A stretch of DNA of 64,000 bases from Xanthomonas sp. GPE 39 (lineage in GTDB: Bacteria; Pseudomonadota; Gammaproteobacteria; Xanthomonadales; Xanthomonadaceae), in the NCBI RefSeq assembly GCF_000963005.1, contig NZ_JZHZ01000007.1, positions 3,192,550 through 3,256,549 of the forward strand, given 5' to 3'. Positions 34,706 through 45,965 of the stretch are shown one piece after another. A model generated the notes under the pieces. It was given only the letters and a program-made list of their open reading frames with translations, was not told the origin of the DNA and searched no databases. Position numbers and translations under genes: made by a program. How positions within the stretch are numbered: position 1 is the first letter of the stretch; every line of letters starts with the position of its first letter.

Positions 34706-35569
34706 CTACACAGCGGCCGCGCCGCCGACGATTTCGGAAATTTCCTGGGTGATCGCGGCCTGACGCGCCTTGTTGTAAACCAACTGCAAGGTGCTGATCA
34801 GCTTGCTGGCGTTGTCGCTGGCCGCCTTCATCGCGACCATGCGCGCCGCATGCTCGGAAGCCACGTTCTCCAGCACCGCCTGGTACACCAGCGACTCGAT
34901 GTAACGGCGCATCACATGCTCCAGCACGGTCTCGGCATCGGGTTCGTATAGATAATCCCAGTCGTGATGCGCGACCTTGTATTCCGCCGCTGGCAGCGGC
35001 AGCAACTGGTCGAAACTGGCCTTCTGCGTCATCGTGTTGATGAAGTGGTTGTAGACCAGATACACGCGATCCAGCGTGCCCTCGGTGAACGCGTCCAGCA
35101 TGACCTTGATCACACCGACCAACTGTTCCAGGTGAGGCACATCGCCAAGGTGGCTGACGCTGCCGACCATATTGACCTTGAGCCGGCGGAAAAACACCGA
35201 CGCCTTTTGCCCGATGGTGACCACGTCCACTTCGGCGCCCTGGTCCTGCCACTGACGCACTTCGCCGAGCATTTTGCGGAACAGGTTGTTGTTCAACCCG
35301 CCGGCCAGGCCACGATCGGAAGAGATCACGATATAGCCGACGCGCTTGACCGTTTCGCGCTGCACCAGAAATGGATGCGTGTGCTCGGTGCTGGCCTGCG
35401 CCAGATGCCCGATCACCTGCTTCATCGCTTGCGCGTAAGGCCGCGAGGTCTTCATCCGATCCTGCGCTTTGCGGATCTTGGAAGCGGAGACCATCTCGAG
35501 CGCACGCGTCACCTTGCGGGTGTTCTGCACGCTCTTGATCTTGGATTTGATTTCGCGTCCGCCTGCCAT
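34706..35569 (-). CDS. atpG: ATP synthase gamma subunit
   Basis: The 287-aa rotor shaft of F1. The N-terminal helix [20 protein letters not shown] and C-terminal [20 protein letters not shown] are family-typical. Normal length and operon position between atpA and atpD. Confidence 0.97.
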   Translation of the reverse strand: MAGGREIKSKIKSVQNTRKVTRALEMVSASKIRKAQDRMKTSRPYAQAMKQVIGHLAQASTEHTHPFLVQRETVKRVGYIVISSDRGLAGGLNNNLFRKMLGEVRQWQDQGAEVDVVTIGQKASVFFRRLKVNMVGSVSHLGDVPHLEQLVGVIKVMLDAFTEGTLDRVYLVYNHFINTMTQKASFDQLLPLPAAEYKVAHHDWDYLYEPDAETVLEHVMRRYIESLVYQAVLENVASEHAARMVAMKAASDNASKLISTLQLVYNKARQAAITQEISEIVGGAAAV

Positions 35570-35578
35570 CTCTCTTCT

Positions 35579-35712
35579 CGGGACTCGTGACCCGGAACCC
35601 AGGGCCCGCTAAAGACCCTGGATCACGACTCGTTGTTGTCACCCGGCGCCCAGGTCACGGTCCCGGGACTCCGCTTTCGCGGGTCCAGGGCTCCGGATTC
35701 CGGGGCCCGGCG
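35579..35712. repeat. CGGGACTC / CCCGGAACC-type inverted repeats in the atpA-atpG gap
   Basis: The 145-bp gap is almost entirely made of short G/C heptamer-like words (CGGGACTC, GACCCGG, CCGGATTCCGGGG) arranged as nested imperfect inverted repeats, for example CCGGAACCCAGGGCC near 35593 against its diverged complement near 35690. It is predicted to fold strongly in the atp mRNA. Confidence 0.5.
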
Positions 35713-35714
35713 CT

Positions 35715-37262
<1,548 letters not shown>

Positions 37263-37324
37263 CTTGGTTTCCTTCGGATCGTCCATCGCACAGAGGCGAA
37301 TGGCGACGTGTGGTTAGCTTTTTT

Positions 37325-37410
37325 GAGAATCGGGAGTGGAAAATCGGGAATCGCGCATGACGTCGTCGTCAGGCCGGGTTCTCTCTTCTCTCTTCGCCAT
37401 TCCCGGTTCT
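37325..37410. repeat. GGGAATC-type inverted repeat in the atpH-atpA gap
   Basis: Arms GAGAATCGGGAGTGG (37325-37339) and CCATTCCCGGTTCT (37397-37410), nearly complementary over 14 positions, enclose a second AATCGGGAATCG unit. The right arm overlaps the atpH stop codon. Confidence 0.6.
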
Positions 37411-37937
37411 TAGTGAGCCAATGCGGACTGCAGACGCGATAGCTTGCCTTTCAACGAGCCGTCGATGACCACGTCTCCCGCGTCGATCACCGCACCGCCG
37501 ATCAGCGAGGCATCCACCGCCGTCGTGATCTCGACCTCGCGGCCAAAACGCTGCCGCAATGCCAGCTTCAACGAGGCCACTTCCGCATCGCTCAACGCGG
37601 CGGCAGAAGTCACATTGGCCTTGACCACGCGCTCGGCATCGGCACGCAATTGATCGTAAAGCCCAGCGATCTCCGGCAGCAGCGATAGGCGCTGACCTTC
37701 CGCCAGCAGGCTCAGAAAACGCTGATACTGCTCGTCGGCCTGCTCCGGCGCGAGCAACGTCACCGCTTGATCGCGCTGCAACTGCGGGTTGTGCAACAAC
37801 GCGGCCACACGCGGATCGGCCGCGAGCTGAGCGGAAAACGCCAGCGCCTGCGACCACGGCACGAGCTTGCCAGCATCGCTAGCCGCAGCGAACGCGGCAC
37901 GGGCGTAGGGACGCGCCAGTGTGAGGGACTGACTCAT
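37410..37937 (-). CDS. atpH: ATP synthase delta subunit
   Basis: The 175-aa peripheral-stalk cap joining F1 to the b subunits. TLARPYARAAFAAA at the N-terminus and VDASLIGGAVIDAGDVVIDG near the C-terminus are diagnostic. The ATG lies 1 bp after the atpF stop codon, so translation is probably coupled. Confidence 0.96.
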   Translation of the reverse strand: MSQSLTLARPYARAAFAAASDAGKLVPWSQALAFSAQLAADPRVAALLHNPQLQRDQAVTLLAPEQADEQYQRFLSLLAEGQRLSLLPEIAGLYDQLRADAERVVKANVTSAAALSDAEVASLKLALRQRFGREVEITTAVDASLIGGAVIDAGDVVIDGSLKGKLSRLQSALAH

Positions 37938-37938
37938 C

Positions 37939-38409
37939 TCAAAGCTCCGCCGCCAGCGCGTCGAGCAGCGCCTTGTGCGCATTGGCATCGATTTCGCGAT
38001 TGAGCAGCTTTTCGGCACCGCTCACCGCCAGCAACGATACCTGGCGACGCAGGTCTTCGCGCGCGCGATTGGCCGCGGCCTCGATCTCGGCCTGCGCCAG
38101 ATCCTTCTGCCGATTGGCTTCGACGACTGCTTCGTGTCTGGCCGCCTCGACGATCTGATTCGCGCGTGCGTGGGCCTGGTCGATAATCTCGTTAGCCTTG
38201 CTACGCGCGTCCTTCAACGCTTCGTTGACCTTTTCCTGCGCCTGAGCCAGATCCTTCTGACTGCGATCGGCAGCAGCCAGACCTTCGGCGATCTTCTGCT
38301 GACGCGCTTCGATGGCCTGCATCAGCGGCGGCCAGATTTTGGTCGCGACAATCCAGATCAGACCGGCGAAGGCAAGCGCCTGGGCAAAGAGGGTGAGACC
38401 GATATTCAT
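37939..38409 (-). CDS. atpF: ATP synthase b subunit
   Basis: A 156-aa peripheral stalk: one N-terminal membrane helix ([20 protein letters not shown]) and a long charged Ala-rich helix that dimerises along F1. Located between atpE and atpH. Confidence 0.96.
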   Translation of the reverse strand: MNIGLTLFAQALAFAGLIWIVATKIWPPLMQAIEARQQKIAEGLAAADRSQKDLAQAQEKVNEALKDARSKANEIIDQAHARANQIVEAARHEAVVEANRQKDLAQAEIEAAANRAREDLRRQVSLLAVSGAEKLLNREIDANAHKALLDALAAEL

Positions 38410-38524
38410 GGGGTACGCTCAACCAAAGATGACGTGGTGGACGCGCCGCCAGCACGGCGAACGCGTCCGAACCTTCCTGCGCAGCGGCGGCCGCCTGACG
38501 CGACCGCGTGCCGATGCGACGGGA

Positions 38525-38824
38525 TCAACCGCCCTGCGGCAGACGCGCGACGAACTCGCCGATCATCGGGTTGGCAATCGCGAACAGCAGGCCAACCGCG
38601 ACGCTGATGATGAACGCGGCGTCGATCAGACCGGCGGTGATGAACATGCGGACCTGCAGCACCGGGATCAATTCCGGCTGGCGCGCGGCCGATTCCAGGA
38701 ACTTGCCGGCCATGATGGCCAGACCAAGACCAGCGCCCAGCGCGGCCAGACCGATCATGATGCCGACAGCGAGGATGGTGGAGCTCTGGACTTGGGCGAG
38801 GTTGGTCAGAACAGCAAAGAACAT
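38525..38824 (-). CDS. atpE: ATP synthase c subunit
   Basis: A 99-aa hairpin of two membrane helices forming the rotor ring. Gly-rich helix 1 ([15 protein letters not shown]), polar loop ARQPEL and helix 2 with the proton-binding carboxylate Asp68 in [11 protein letters not shown]. The ATG at 38824 has a TGGAG ribosome-binding site; an ATG 18 bases upstream includes that site and was rejected. It lacks the Na+-binding residue pattern, so it is a proton type. Confidence 0.97.
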   Translation of the reverse strand: MFFAVLTNLAQVQSSTILAVGIMIGLAALGAGLGLAIMAGKFLESAARQPELIPVLQVRMFITAGLIDAAFIISVAVGLLFAIANPMIGEFVARLPQGG

Positions 38825-38905
38825 GGTTTTCTCCAGGAACAAGTTGCTTGAGGATGATGAAACGAACGAAGGGTTAAAGAAACAGGTGAAACAGAAAACG
38901 AAACG

Positions 38906-39700
38906 TTAGTGGCTGTCTTCCGCCAGGCTCAGATACACGATGGACAGCATCATGAAAATGAACGCTTGCAACGGAATCACCAGCAGGTGGAACAGCATCC
39001 AGCCGAAGCCGAACGCGCCGCCGGCCAGCGCACCGAAAATGCCAGCGCCACCCAGTACCCAGATCAGCAAAAACACGATCTCGCCGCCGAACATATTGCC
39101 GAACAGTCGCATGCCCAGCGATACCGGCTTGCTCAGCCATTCGACAACGTTGAGAATCAGGTTGAACGGCAACATCCATTTGCCGAACGGCGCAGTGAGG
39201 AATTCCTTGGCCATCCCGCCCACGCCCTTGGAGCGTAGCGAGAAGAACACCATCAGGAAGAACACGCTGATCGACATGCCGAGCGTGGCATTGACGTCGG
39301 CCGTGGGCACCGGCTTCCAGTGATGCACGCCAGCCAAATCCAGCGGGATGGCGATGAAGTCCGCCGGGATCAGCTTGATGAAGTTCATCATCAGGATCCA
39401 GAAAAACAGCGTGATCGCAATCGGTGTCACCAGCTTGCTGGTGCCGTGGTAGGTGTCCTTGGCCTGACGGTCGACGAACTCCAGCATGATTTCCACGAAC
39501 GCCTGCCACTTGCCCGGCACACCGGCGGTGGCTTTGCGCGTGGCCATCCAGAAGGCAAACACCATCAGCAGGCCCATCAGCAACGACATCACCAGCGTGT
39601 CGATATGCAATTGCCAGAAGCCGCCTTCCTGCACCTGGAAGGTGAGGTTCTTAAGGTGATGCTGGATGTAGGAGGTAGGGGTTGCTGCCTCGCCCGCCAT
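38906..39700 (-). CDS. atpB: ATP synthase a subunit
   Basis: A 264-aa multi-helix membrane stator with proton half-channels. The essential Arg lies in GMRLFGNMFGGEIV, and the C-terminal helix has QAFIFMMLSIVYLSLAED. Normal length; located between atpI and atpE. Confidence 0.97.
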   Translation of the reverse strand: MAGEAATPTSYIQHHLKNLTFQVQEGGFWQLHIDTLVMSLLMGLLMVFAFWMATRKATAGVPGKWQAFVEIMLEFVDRQAKDTYHGTSKLVTPIAITLFFWILMMNFIKLIPADFIAIPLDLAGVHHWKPVPTADVNATLGMSISVFFLMVFFSLRSKGVGGMAKEFLTAPFGKWMLPFNLILNVVEWLSKPVSLGMRLFGNMFGGEIVFLLIWVLGGAGIFGALAGGAFGFGWMLFHLLVIPLQAFIFMMLSIVYLSLAEDSH

Positions 39701-39725
39701 GAGTCCTGAGCCTTTTTCGATTCGA

Positions 39726-40091
39726 TCAACGTCTGGCCAGAGCCAGAACTTGGAACATCAACCCGACGGCGATACCCGCCAACAGGGCCAGAGGAGGCAA
39801 CCGCCACCAGGCAAAACCTAGCGCCAGTACCGCGAACACCAACACCCACTTGAACACCATGGCCACGACCAACCGCGCCATCGCCGAACCCGCCGCCTGC
39901 ACACCGCCACCGAGCGCCATGCGGGCCGCCAACCATCCCCCTGCCACCGTCGCCAGCCCGGTCACAGCAGTACCCATGGCGTATTTCACCCCCAGGCACG
40001 AAAACGCCAAGGACACCACGGCCACCGCCACCAATGGGTAAATCGCTGCGCGCAGCATCAGCCGCCGACTCGCATCAACGGAGTTCAGCAC
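39726..40091 (-). CDS. atpI: ATP synthase protein I
   Basis: A 121-aa protein with four hydrophobic segments, first gene of the atp operon; AtpI proteins assist c-ring assembly and possibly Mg2+ supply. Sequence similarity is modest, so the call rests mostly on position and topology. It starts at a GTG (40091), with AGG about 9 bases upstream. Confidence 0.85.
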   Translation of the reverse strand: MLNSVDASRRLMLRAAIYPLVAVAVVSLAFSCLGVKYAMGTAVTGLATVAGGWLAARMALGGGVQAAGSAMARLVVAMVFKWVLVFAVLALGFAWWRLPPLALLAGIAVGLMFQVLALARR

Positions 40092-40149
40092 GGAAAAACC
40101 TGCAGTTGGTGGTGGATTGAGGACGTTTTGGCGTCCGTCGAGACGCAGA

Positions 40150-40179
40150 ATTATAGCAATGGGACAATTTGCCAGACAA
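40150..40179 (-). promoter_or_regulatory. Sigma-70 promoter of the atp operon
   Basis: On the minus strand TTGTCT (40179-40174), 18 bp, TATAAT (40155-40150), with TGC immediately before the -10 (extended -10). Transcription would start near 40142, about 50 bases before the atpI GTG. Confidence 0.8.
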
Positions 40180-40308
40180 CCGCCATCGGCTCTTTGCCGC
40201 CCCTAACGTCAGCCACGGGCTAGACCACCATAACACGCAGCGCCTGCGATACCTGTCCTGGACTGCCGCAGCACAACAAAAATCTGCGCGGGAACTTTTA
40301 ATCGCGCC

Positions 40309-40398
40309 GACTAGTCCAATGCCTTAGGGACTGCGCGCATCCTCGTCAGCACCACAGCGCAGACCCACGGAGCCCCGGCTCGCCCCGGGGCTCTTTTC
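40309..40398 (+). ncRNA. Candidate small RNA ending in an intrinsic terminator
   Basis: No gene on the plus strand leads into this region, yet a textbook terminator is present: GAGCCCCGG (40370-40378), CCGGGGCTC (40385-40393), then TTTTCT. Upstream are the stem CTGCGC/GCGCAG (40331-40336 with 40357-40362), whose loop contains CATCCTCGTC, and a competing stem AGTCC/GGACT (40313-40332). TTTAAT at 40297-40302 could be a -10, giving an RNA of about 90 bases. Its position between the atp promoter and lpdA and the C/U-rich loop suggest a regulatory RNA. Expression is unproven. Confidence 0.5.
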
Positions 40399-40589
40399 TC
40401 TAGCCTTCGGCTTATTTTCTACAAGCACGAAGGGCCGCCACAGACTCCCGCCAATGGCGAACACTGTCGCGGCACCACGGCAGCCGACCTGAAGCATTAA
40501 GCTTTAGGCAATCCACCCCATTCTTTGCCGCTGCCAGCGGCTCGATGGAGCCGCATTTGCGTGCAGTCGCATGCTTTCGCAGGCTGCAT

Positions 40590-40620
40590 GCGCCGCTTCA
40601 GCGTGAGCAGGAAGCGGCGC
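40590..40620. terminator. 10-bp hairpin after lpdA
   Basis: GCGCCGCTTC (40590-40599) and GAAGCGGCGC (40611-40620) form a perfect stem 10 bp beyond the lpdA stop. No T-run on the minus strand. The rest of the 539-bp atpI-lpdA gap holds the atp promoter and the candidate small RNA; nothing else was seen. Confidence 0.55.
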
Positions 40621-40630
40621 GGCGCGGATG

Positions 40631-42424
40631 CTATTTCTTCTTCGGGATGTACAGGTCGGTAATCGTGCCGTCATAGACCTCGGCGGCCATCCCGACCGAC
40701 TCGCTCAGGGTCGGATGCGCATGGATGGTATGACCGATGTCCTCGGCCTCGGCTCCCATCTCGATCGCCAGGCAGATTTCAGCCAGCAAGTCGCCGGCAT
40801 GCACGCCCACGATGGCGCCACCAATGACCCGGTGCGTCTGCTCGTCGAAGATCAACTTGGTGAAGCCTTCGGTGCGGCCAATACCGATGGCGCGACCACT
40901 GGCCGCCCACGGGAACTTGGCCACGCCCACCTTCAGCCCCTTGGCCTTGGCTTCGGTCTCGGTGACACCGACCCAGGCGACCTCCGGATTGGTATAGGCC
41001 ACCGATGGGATTACCCGCGCCACCCACTCCTTCTTTTCGCCGGCGGCCACTTCGGCGGCCAGCTTGCCTTCGTGGGTGGCCTTGTGCGCGAGCATCGGGT
41101 TCCCGACGATGTCGCCGATAGCGAAGATATGCGGCACATTGGTACGCATCTGCCGATCGACCGGGATGAAGCCGCGCTCGGTGACGTGGATGCCGGCCTT
41201 GTCGGCGCCGATCTTCTTGCCATTGGGTGCGCGCCCCACCGCAACCAGCACGCGGTCATAGGTGGTCGCGGCCAATGCCGGCGCCGCCCCGGCCGCAGCG
41301 GCCTCGAACGTCACGGTGATGCCTTTCTTCTCGGCCTTGACCGCCGCCGCCTTGGTTCCCAGGTGGATTTCCACACCCTGCTGCTTCAGCCGATCGGCCA
41401 GGGGCTTGACCAGGTCCTTATCCGCACCGGGCATCAGTTGGTCCATGAACTCGACCACGGTGACCTTGCTGCCCAGTGCGCTGTACACCGTGGCCATTTC
41501 CAGACCAATGATGCCGCCGCCGACCACCAGCAAGGTCTTGGGGATTTCCTGCAATTCCAGCGCGTCGGTGGAATCCATGACCCGCTTGTCGTCCCACGGG
41601 AAGTTCGGCAGCTTCACCGCCTGCGAGCCAGCGGCGACGACGCAATACTCAAAACGCAGCAACTGGGTCTTGCCATCGCTGCCGACAATCTCCAGCTCAT
41701 TGGGCGAAACGAAGCTGGCCACGCCGGTGACGGTGCGGACCTTGCGCTGTTTGGCCATGCCAGCCAGGCCGCCGGTCAACTTGCCGACCACCTTCTCCTT
41801 GTACTCGCGCAAGCGGTCGAGGGTGATCTTGGGCGCGCCGAAATCCACGCCGAAGTCGCCGGCATGCGCGACTTCATCGATCACCGCCGCCGCATGCAGC
41901 AGCGCCTTGGACGGGATGCAGCCGACATTGAGACAGACGCCACCGAGGCTGGGATAGCGCTCGACCAGCACCGTGTCCAACCCTAGGTCGGCAGCCCGGA
42001 ACGCGGCGGTGTAGCCCCCCGGGCCGGCACCAAGCACCACCATCTTGCAGGTGATGTCGGCAGGCTTGCCGCTGGAGGAGGCAGGCGTCGGCGCCGACCG
42101 CTCGGCCGGGGCAGGCTGCGAAGAGTGTACCGACGGCGCGCTGGCAGGCACCTCGGCCTTGGCGACTGGCGACGCGGCATTGTCCTGCGCCGTTTCCAAC
42201 AACGCGATCACCGCCCCTTCGGACAAGGTGTCGCCGAGCTTGACCTTCAACTCCTTGATCACCCCGGACGCCGCGGACGGCACCTCCAGCGTGGCCTTGT
42301 CCGATTCCAGGGTGACCAGGCTCTGGTCCTTCTTCACCACATCGCCGACGGCGACGAGCACCTCGATGACCGGAACGTCGCTGTAGTCGCCGATATCCGG
42401 GACTTTGACCTCAATGACCGCCAT
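40631..42424 (-). CDS. lpdA: Dihydrolipoamide dehydrogenase (E3) with N-terminal lipoyl domain
   Basis: A 597-aa flavoprotein that reoxidises dihydrolipoyl groups of the pyruvate dehydrogenase complex. Residues 1-80 are a lipoyl domain (lipoylated Lys in ESDKATLE), followed by an Ala/Pro/Ser linker. The E3 core begins at VVLGAGPGGYTAAFRA, with redox pair GGVCLNVGCIPSKALL, NAD motif VVGGGIIGLEMATVYSALG and C-terminal HAHPTLSE. Lipoyl-E3 fusions occur in Xanthomonas and Neisseria. It directly follows aceF. Confidence 0.96.
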   Translation of the reverse strand: MAVIEVKVPDIGDYSDVPVIEVLVAVGDVVKKDQSLVTLESDKATLEVPSAASGVIKELKVKLGDTLSEGAVIALLETAQDNAASPVAKAEVPASAPSVHSSQPAPAERSAPTPASSSGKPADITCKMVVLGAGPGGYTAAFRAADLGLDTVLVERYPSLGGVCLNVGCIPSKALLHAAAVIDEVAHAGDFGVDFGAPKITLDRLREYKEKVVGKLTGGLAGMAKQRKVRTVTGVASFVSPNELEIVGSDGKTQLLRFEYCVVAAGSQAVKLPNFPWDDKRVMDSTDALELQEIPKTLLVVGGGIIGLEMATVYSALGSKVTVVEFMDQLMPGADKDLVKPLADRLKQQGVEIHLGTKAAAVKAEKKGITVTFEAAAAGAAPALAATTYDRVLVAVGRAPNGKKIGADKAGIHVTERGFIPVDRQMRTNVPHIFAIGDIVGNPMLAHKATHEGKLAAEVAAGEKKEWVARVIPSVAYTNPEVAWVGVTETEAKAKGLKVGVAKFPWAASGRAIGIGRTEGFTKLIFDEQTHRVIGGAIVGVHAGDLLAEICLAIEMGAEAEDIGHTIHAHPTLSESVGMAAEVYDGTITDLYIPKKK

Positions 42425-42558
42425 GCAGCTTCTCCTGTGACCCATCGGCGCAGCGATGGGCATTTGCAGTTCGTCGGCACGCACCGCGCTTGAACGCGAC
42501 GCACGCAGGTAAAGGGGTAACGGACGCCGCGACAAGCGCGGCACCGGCGCAGCTAGCG

Positions 42559-44268
42559 TTACAGCAGCACGCGGCGCATATCCGCCAGCACCTGGCTCAA
42601 ATACGTGGTGAAGCGGGCAGCGGCGGCACCGTCGATGACCCGGTGGTCGTAGCTCAGCGACAGCGGCAGCAGCAACTTCGGCGCGAACTCCTTGCCGTTC
42701 CAAACCGGTTGAATCGACGACTTGGACACACCCAGGATCGCCACTTCCGGCGCATTGACGATCGGCGTGAACGCGGTGCCGCCGATGCCGCCGAGCGAAC
42801 TGATCGAAAAACAGCCGCCGCTCATCTCGGCCGGGCCGAGCTTGCCATCGCGAGCCTTCTTAGCCAGCTCGCCACTCTCGCGCGCCAGTTCGACCACGCC
42901 CTTCTTGTCCACGTCGCGGATCACCGGCACCACCAATCCGTTTGGAGTGTCGGCGGCAAAACCGATGTGGACGTATTTTTTCAGGGTGAGGTTCTCTCCA
43001 CTGGCGTCCAGCGAAGCGTTGAAATCCGGGAACTGCTTCAGCGCCGCAGCGCTGGCCTTGAGCAGGAAGGCGAGCATGGTCAGCTTGATGCCAGCCTTCT
43101 CGTTCTCCTTGTTCAGCGCCACGCGCAGCGCTTCCAGATCGGTGATGTCGGCCTGCTCGAACTGGGTGACGTGCGGAATCATCGCCCAGTTGCGCGCAAG
43201 ATTGGCGCCGGAAATCTTCTTGATCCGCGACAACGGCTTGACCTCGACCTCGCCGAATTTGGCGAAGTCCACCTTCGGCCACGGCAGCAGGTTCAGACCA
43301 TTGCCGCCGGCTGCCGACACAGCGCCGGGGGCAGCGCCGGACAGCGCCGCCTTGACGTAGCGCTGCACGTCGTCCTTGCTGATGCGACCGCCCTGCTCGG
43401 AACCGCTGACCTGGGACAGATCCACTCCCAGCTCACGCGCGAACACCCGCACCGCTGGACTGGCGTAGGGCACTTTGTGCGGCAGCACGCTATCGGCATT
43501 GAATTCCACCGGCGGACTGTTCTGCGTCGCGGACGACGCGGCGGCCTTGGCCGAGCTCTGCGCGCCTGACGTGGACGCGGCCGGGACCGAGGCACCGCCA
43601 GCAGCTTGAGCGCTGGGCTGCGCCGCAGCAACGGCCGGCGCGGCGGCGGCAGGCGCAGCGGCGGCGCCAGCCACTTCGATCAGCGCCACTACCTTGCCTT
43701 GAGACAGGTGATCCCCCACCTTGACCTTGAGCTCCTTGACCACGCCAGCGAACGGCGAAGGCACTTCCATCGTCGCCTTGTCCGACTCCAGGGTGACCAG
43801 GCTCTGGTCTTTCTTCACCGTGTCGCCAACTGCCACCAGCACTTCGATGACCGGCACGTCGCTGTAGTCGCCGATGTCCGGCACCGTCGCCTCGACCACC
43901 CCACCAGCCGCAGCCGGTACTGACGTGGCCGTCTCCTGCTTGATCGGCGCTGCCGGGGCGACGTCCTGCTTGGCCGGCGCGGGCGGCGCCTTGGCCGCAG
44001 CCGCAGGCGCGCTGGAAGCGGCCTCTGCGGACACCTCGATCAGCGCCACGAGCTTGCCCTCGGACAGGCTATCGCCCACCTTGACCTTGACCTCTTTGAC
44101 CACGCCAGCGAACGGCGAGGGCACTTCCATCGTTGCCTTGTCCGATTCGAGCGTGACCAGACTCTGGTCTTTCTTCACCGTGTCGCCCACCGCCACCAGT
44201 ACTTCAATTACCGGGACATCGCTGTAGTCACCGATATCGGGGACACGTGCTTCCTTGATTTCGGCCAT
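42559..44268 (-). CDS. aceF: Pyruvate dehydrogenase E2, dihydrolipoamide acetyltransferase
   Basis: A 569-aa protein with two N-terminal lipoyl domains (each with ESDKATMEVPSPFAGVVKE), flexible Ala/Pro linkers, an E3/E1-binding domain (SPAVRVFARELGVDLSQVSG) and the C-terminal catalytic domain with YDHRVIDGAAAARF. It transfers acetyl groups to CoA and forms the complex core. The aceE gene is not in the window; lpdA follows after 134 bp. Confidence 0.97.
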   Translation of the reverse strand: MAEIKEARVPDIGDYSDVPVIEVLVAVGDTVKKDQSLVTLESDKATMEVPSPFAGVVKEVKVKVGDSLSEGKLVALIEVSAEAASSAPAAAAKAPPAPAKQDVAPAAPIKQETATSVPAAAGGVVEATVPDIGDYSDVPVIEVLVAVGDTVKKDQSLVTLESDKATMEVPSPFAGVVKELKVKVGDHLSQGKVVALIEVAGAAAAPAAAAPAVAAAQPSAQAAGGASVPAASTSGAQSSAKAAASSATQNSPPVEFNADSVLPHKVPYASPAVRVFARELGVDLSQVSGSEQGGRISKDDVQRYVKAALSGAAPGAVSAAGGNGLNLLPWPKVDFAKFGEVEVKPLSRIKKISGANLARNWAMIPHVTQFEQADITDLEALRVALNKENEKAGIKLTMLAFLLKASAAALKQFPDFNASLDASGENLTLKKYVHIGFAADTPNGLVVPVIRDVDKKGVVELARESGELAKKARDGKLGPAEMSGGCFSISSLGGIGGTAFTPIVNAPEVAILGVSKSSIQPVWNGKEFAPKLLLPLSLSYDHRVIDGAAAARFTTYLSQVLADMRRVLL

Positions 44269-44510
44269 GCGGGGAACTCCAGCAACTTGATAAGAGGAAA
44301 CCCCTATTGTGGCCGTCCGCAGCCGCAGCGCCAACCATTGTCGGAGCAAAAACCCGTCATGGCCCATCGCCGCGCCCCTACCGAACGGCACAAGCCGCAT
44401 CGGCAAGGGACTGTACGCCTGCGCATGTTGACCCGATGCGCCGCGTGCGACGGCGCACTGCCTTAACGAAGGCTTCTCTAACATCCCCCCAAGTTTTTGT
44501 GAGGATGCTC

Positions 44511-45242
44511 ATGCGGATCTTGGTGCTCTTGATGTCGTTGGCAATGCCGCTGGTCGCCTGGTTTTCGCAACGTGGCGCGTTTGGCCCGAGCAACGGCGCG
44601 ATCTCGGACAACTACCCCACCCTGATCGTCGCGGCCGGCTACGCCTTCGCGATCTGGGGTGTGATCTTCCTGCTCGACGTGGGCTTCGGCCTGTGGCAAC
44701 TGACACCGCGACACGACGGCACCCTGGCGCGGGTGCGCTGGCCGGCGGCGCTGGGATTCGCGCTGACTGCGGCCTGGATGCCGGTGTTTTCGCAACAACA
44801 CTTCCTGCTGGCGCTGGCGGTGATCTGGGCGGCGCTGGGCAGCCTCGGGCTGGCGGCGCTGCGGCTATCGCGCACGCGCGCTAGCAAGCCCAAACAGATA
44901 ACGTGGGCATGGTTGCCGCTGTCGCTGCATGCCGGCTGGCTCTCGCTGGCGGCTTTCCTGAACACCGCGCAAGTGATAGTGGCCTACCGCTGGCTGTCGA
45001 CCACGCACATGTTGCCGTGGAGCCTGGCGTTACTCGCCCTGGCCGCCGTGCTGCTACTGAGCATGAACCGTGCGATGCGCGGCAATCCGGTCTACGCCGC
45101 AGCCGCGCTGTGGGCGCTGGCGGCGGTCTACGTCAAACAGATTGGCAGCCCCCTGGACGGGGCGTACAGCGCGGCCTGGGCGGCACTGGCACTGGCCGCG
45201 GCACTGCTGGCACAGACACTGTGGTTGCGCGCGCGGCGCTGA
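44511..45242 (+). CDS. TspO/MBR-like multi-helix membrane protein
   Basis: A 243-aa protein with seven or so hydrophobic helices and many Trp residues (ISDNYPTLIVAAGYAFAIWG; AWMPVFSQQHFLLALAVIWA). Similar Xanthomonas proteins are called tryptophan-rich sensory protein, but the resemblance to true TspO is limited and no ligand can be inferred. GAGG at 44501-44504 favours the ATG at 44511 over the one at 44505. Confidence 0.6.
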   Translation: MRILVLLMSLAMPLVAWFSQRGAFGPSNGAISDNYPTLIVAAGYAFAIWGVIFLLDVGFGLWQLTPRHDGTLARVRWPAALGFALTAAWMPVFSQQHFLLALAVIWAALGSLGLAALRLSRTRASKPKQITWAWLPLSLHAGWLSLAAFLNTAQVIVAYRWLSTTHMLPWSLALLALAAVLLLSMNRAMRGNPVYAAAALWALAAVYVKQIGSPLDGAYSAAWAALALAAALLAQTLWLRARR

Positions 45243-45245
45243 CGT

Positions 45246-45812
45246 TCAACGCGACGTCAGCGGCAACGTCAACCACGCCTGCAGCGGCACCCACGCCTGC
45301 AACAAGCGCGGTAGGGCAAAGCCCGCATTGGCCGGGCTGGTGGACGGCAATTTCAACAGGTGCAACGGTGGATCGCGTGGCAACAACTGCGGCTGCACGA
45401 AACGGGCGAACGCCTGCGCTGCAGCAGCACCGTTGCAAGCAATCGCGCGTAACTGGCGCAACTGCGCGATCCGCTGAGGCAAGGGGTTGGGCACCTCGCT
45501 GCCGCGCACGATCGCCGCGTCCAGGCTGCCACGGCGCTGGCATTGACCGATCACGTCCCACAGACCAATACCGGCCAGGTGCAACGCGCGCAGGCGCTGC
45601 ATGTCGTCCAGGGCCGGATCGAAACCGCACAGCGCTGCCATCAGCGGCCAGAACCGATTGCGTGGATGTGCGTAGTAGCGCGCCTGTTGCAAGGAAGCCG
45701 CACCGGGCATCGAACCCAGGACGAGCACACGACAATCGTCGCGGATCTGCGCAGGTAAGCCCTGCAACAATGGCGCATTCTTCACGCCACCATCACATAA
45801 TTGAACACTCAT
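45246..45812 (-). CDS. DNA-deoxyinosine (hypoxanthine/uracil) glycosylase
   Basis: A 188-aa protein of the uracil-DNA-glycosylase superfamily that should remove deaminated bases. Motif 1 region VLGSMPGAASL with YYAHPRNRFWPLM and the C-terminal motif LPSTSPANA match the hypoxanthine-DNA glycosylase group. The start at 45812 (MSVQLCDGG) fits the family length; the frame is open for 21 more codons. It is convergent with the membrane protein gene, 3 bp apart. Confidence 0.8.
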   Translation of the reverse strand: MSVQLCDGGVKNAPLLQGLPAQIRDDCRVLVLGSMPGAASLQQARYYAHPRNRFWPLMAALCGFDPALDDMQRLRALHLAGIGLWDVIGQCQRRGSLDAAIVRGSEVPNPLPQRIAQLRQLRAIACNGAAAAQAFARFVQPQLLPRDPPLHLLKLPSTSPANAGFALPRLLQAWVPLQAWLTLPLTSR

Positions 45813-45965
45813 AAGTCTTAAAACCTCGTTATTTGAAGCATCGCAAGGACGTGCCTGAACGTCATCCTCACTCACCCGGCCAGGGTCGGCGGGGATTCAT
45901 CTTTCCGTGGATACGTTGTCCCCGCCCACTTCCCGTGGCCAACAAGAAAAGATGAGGAGATTCCC

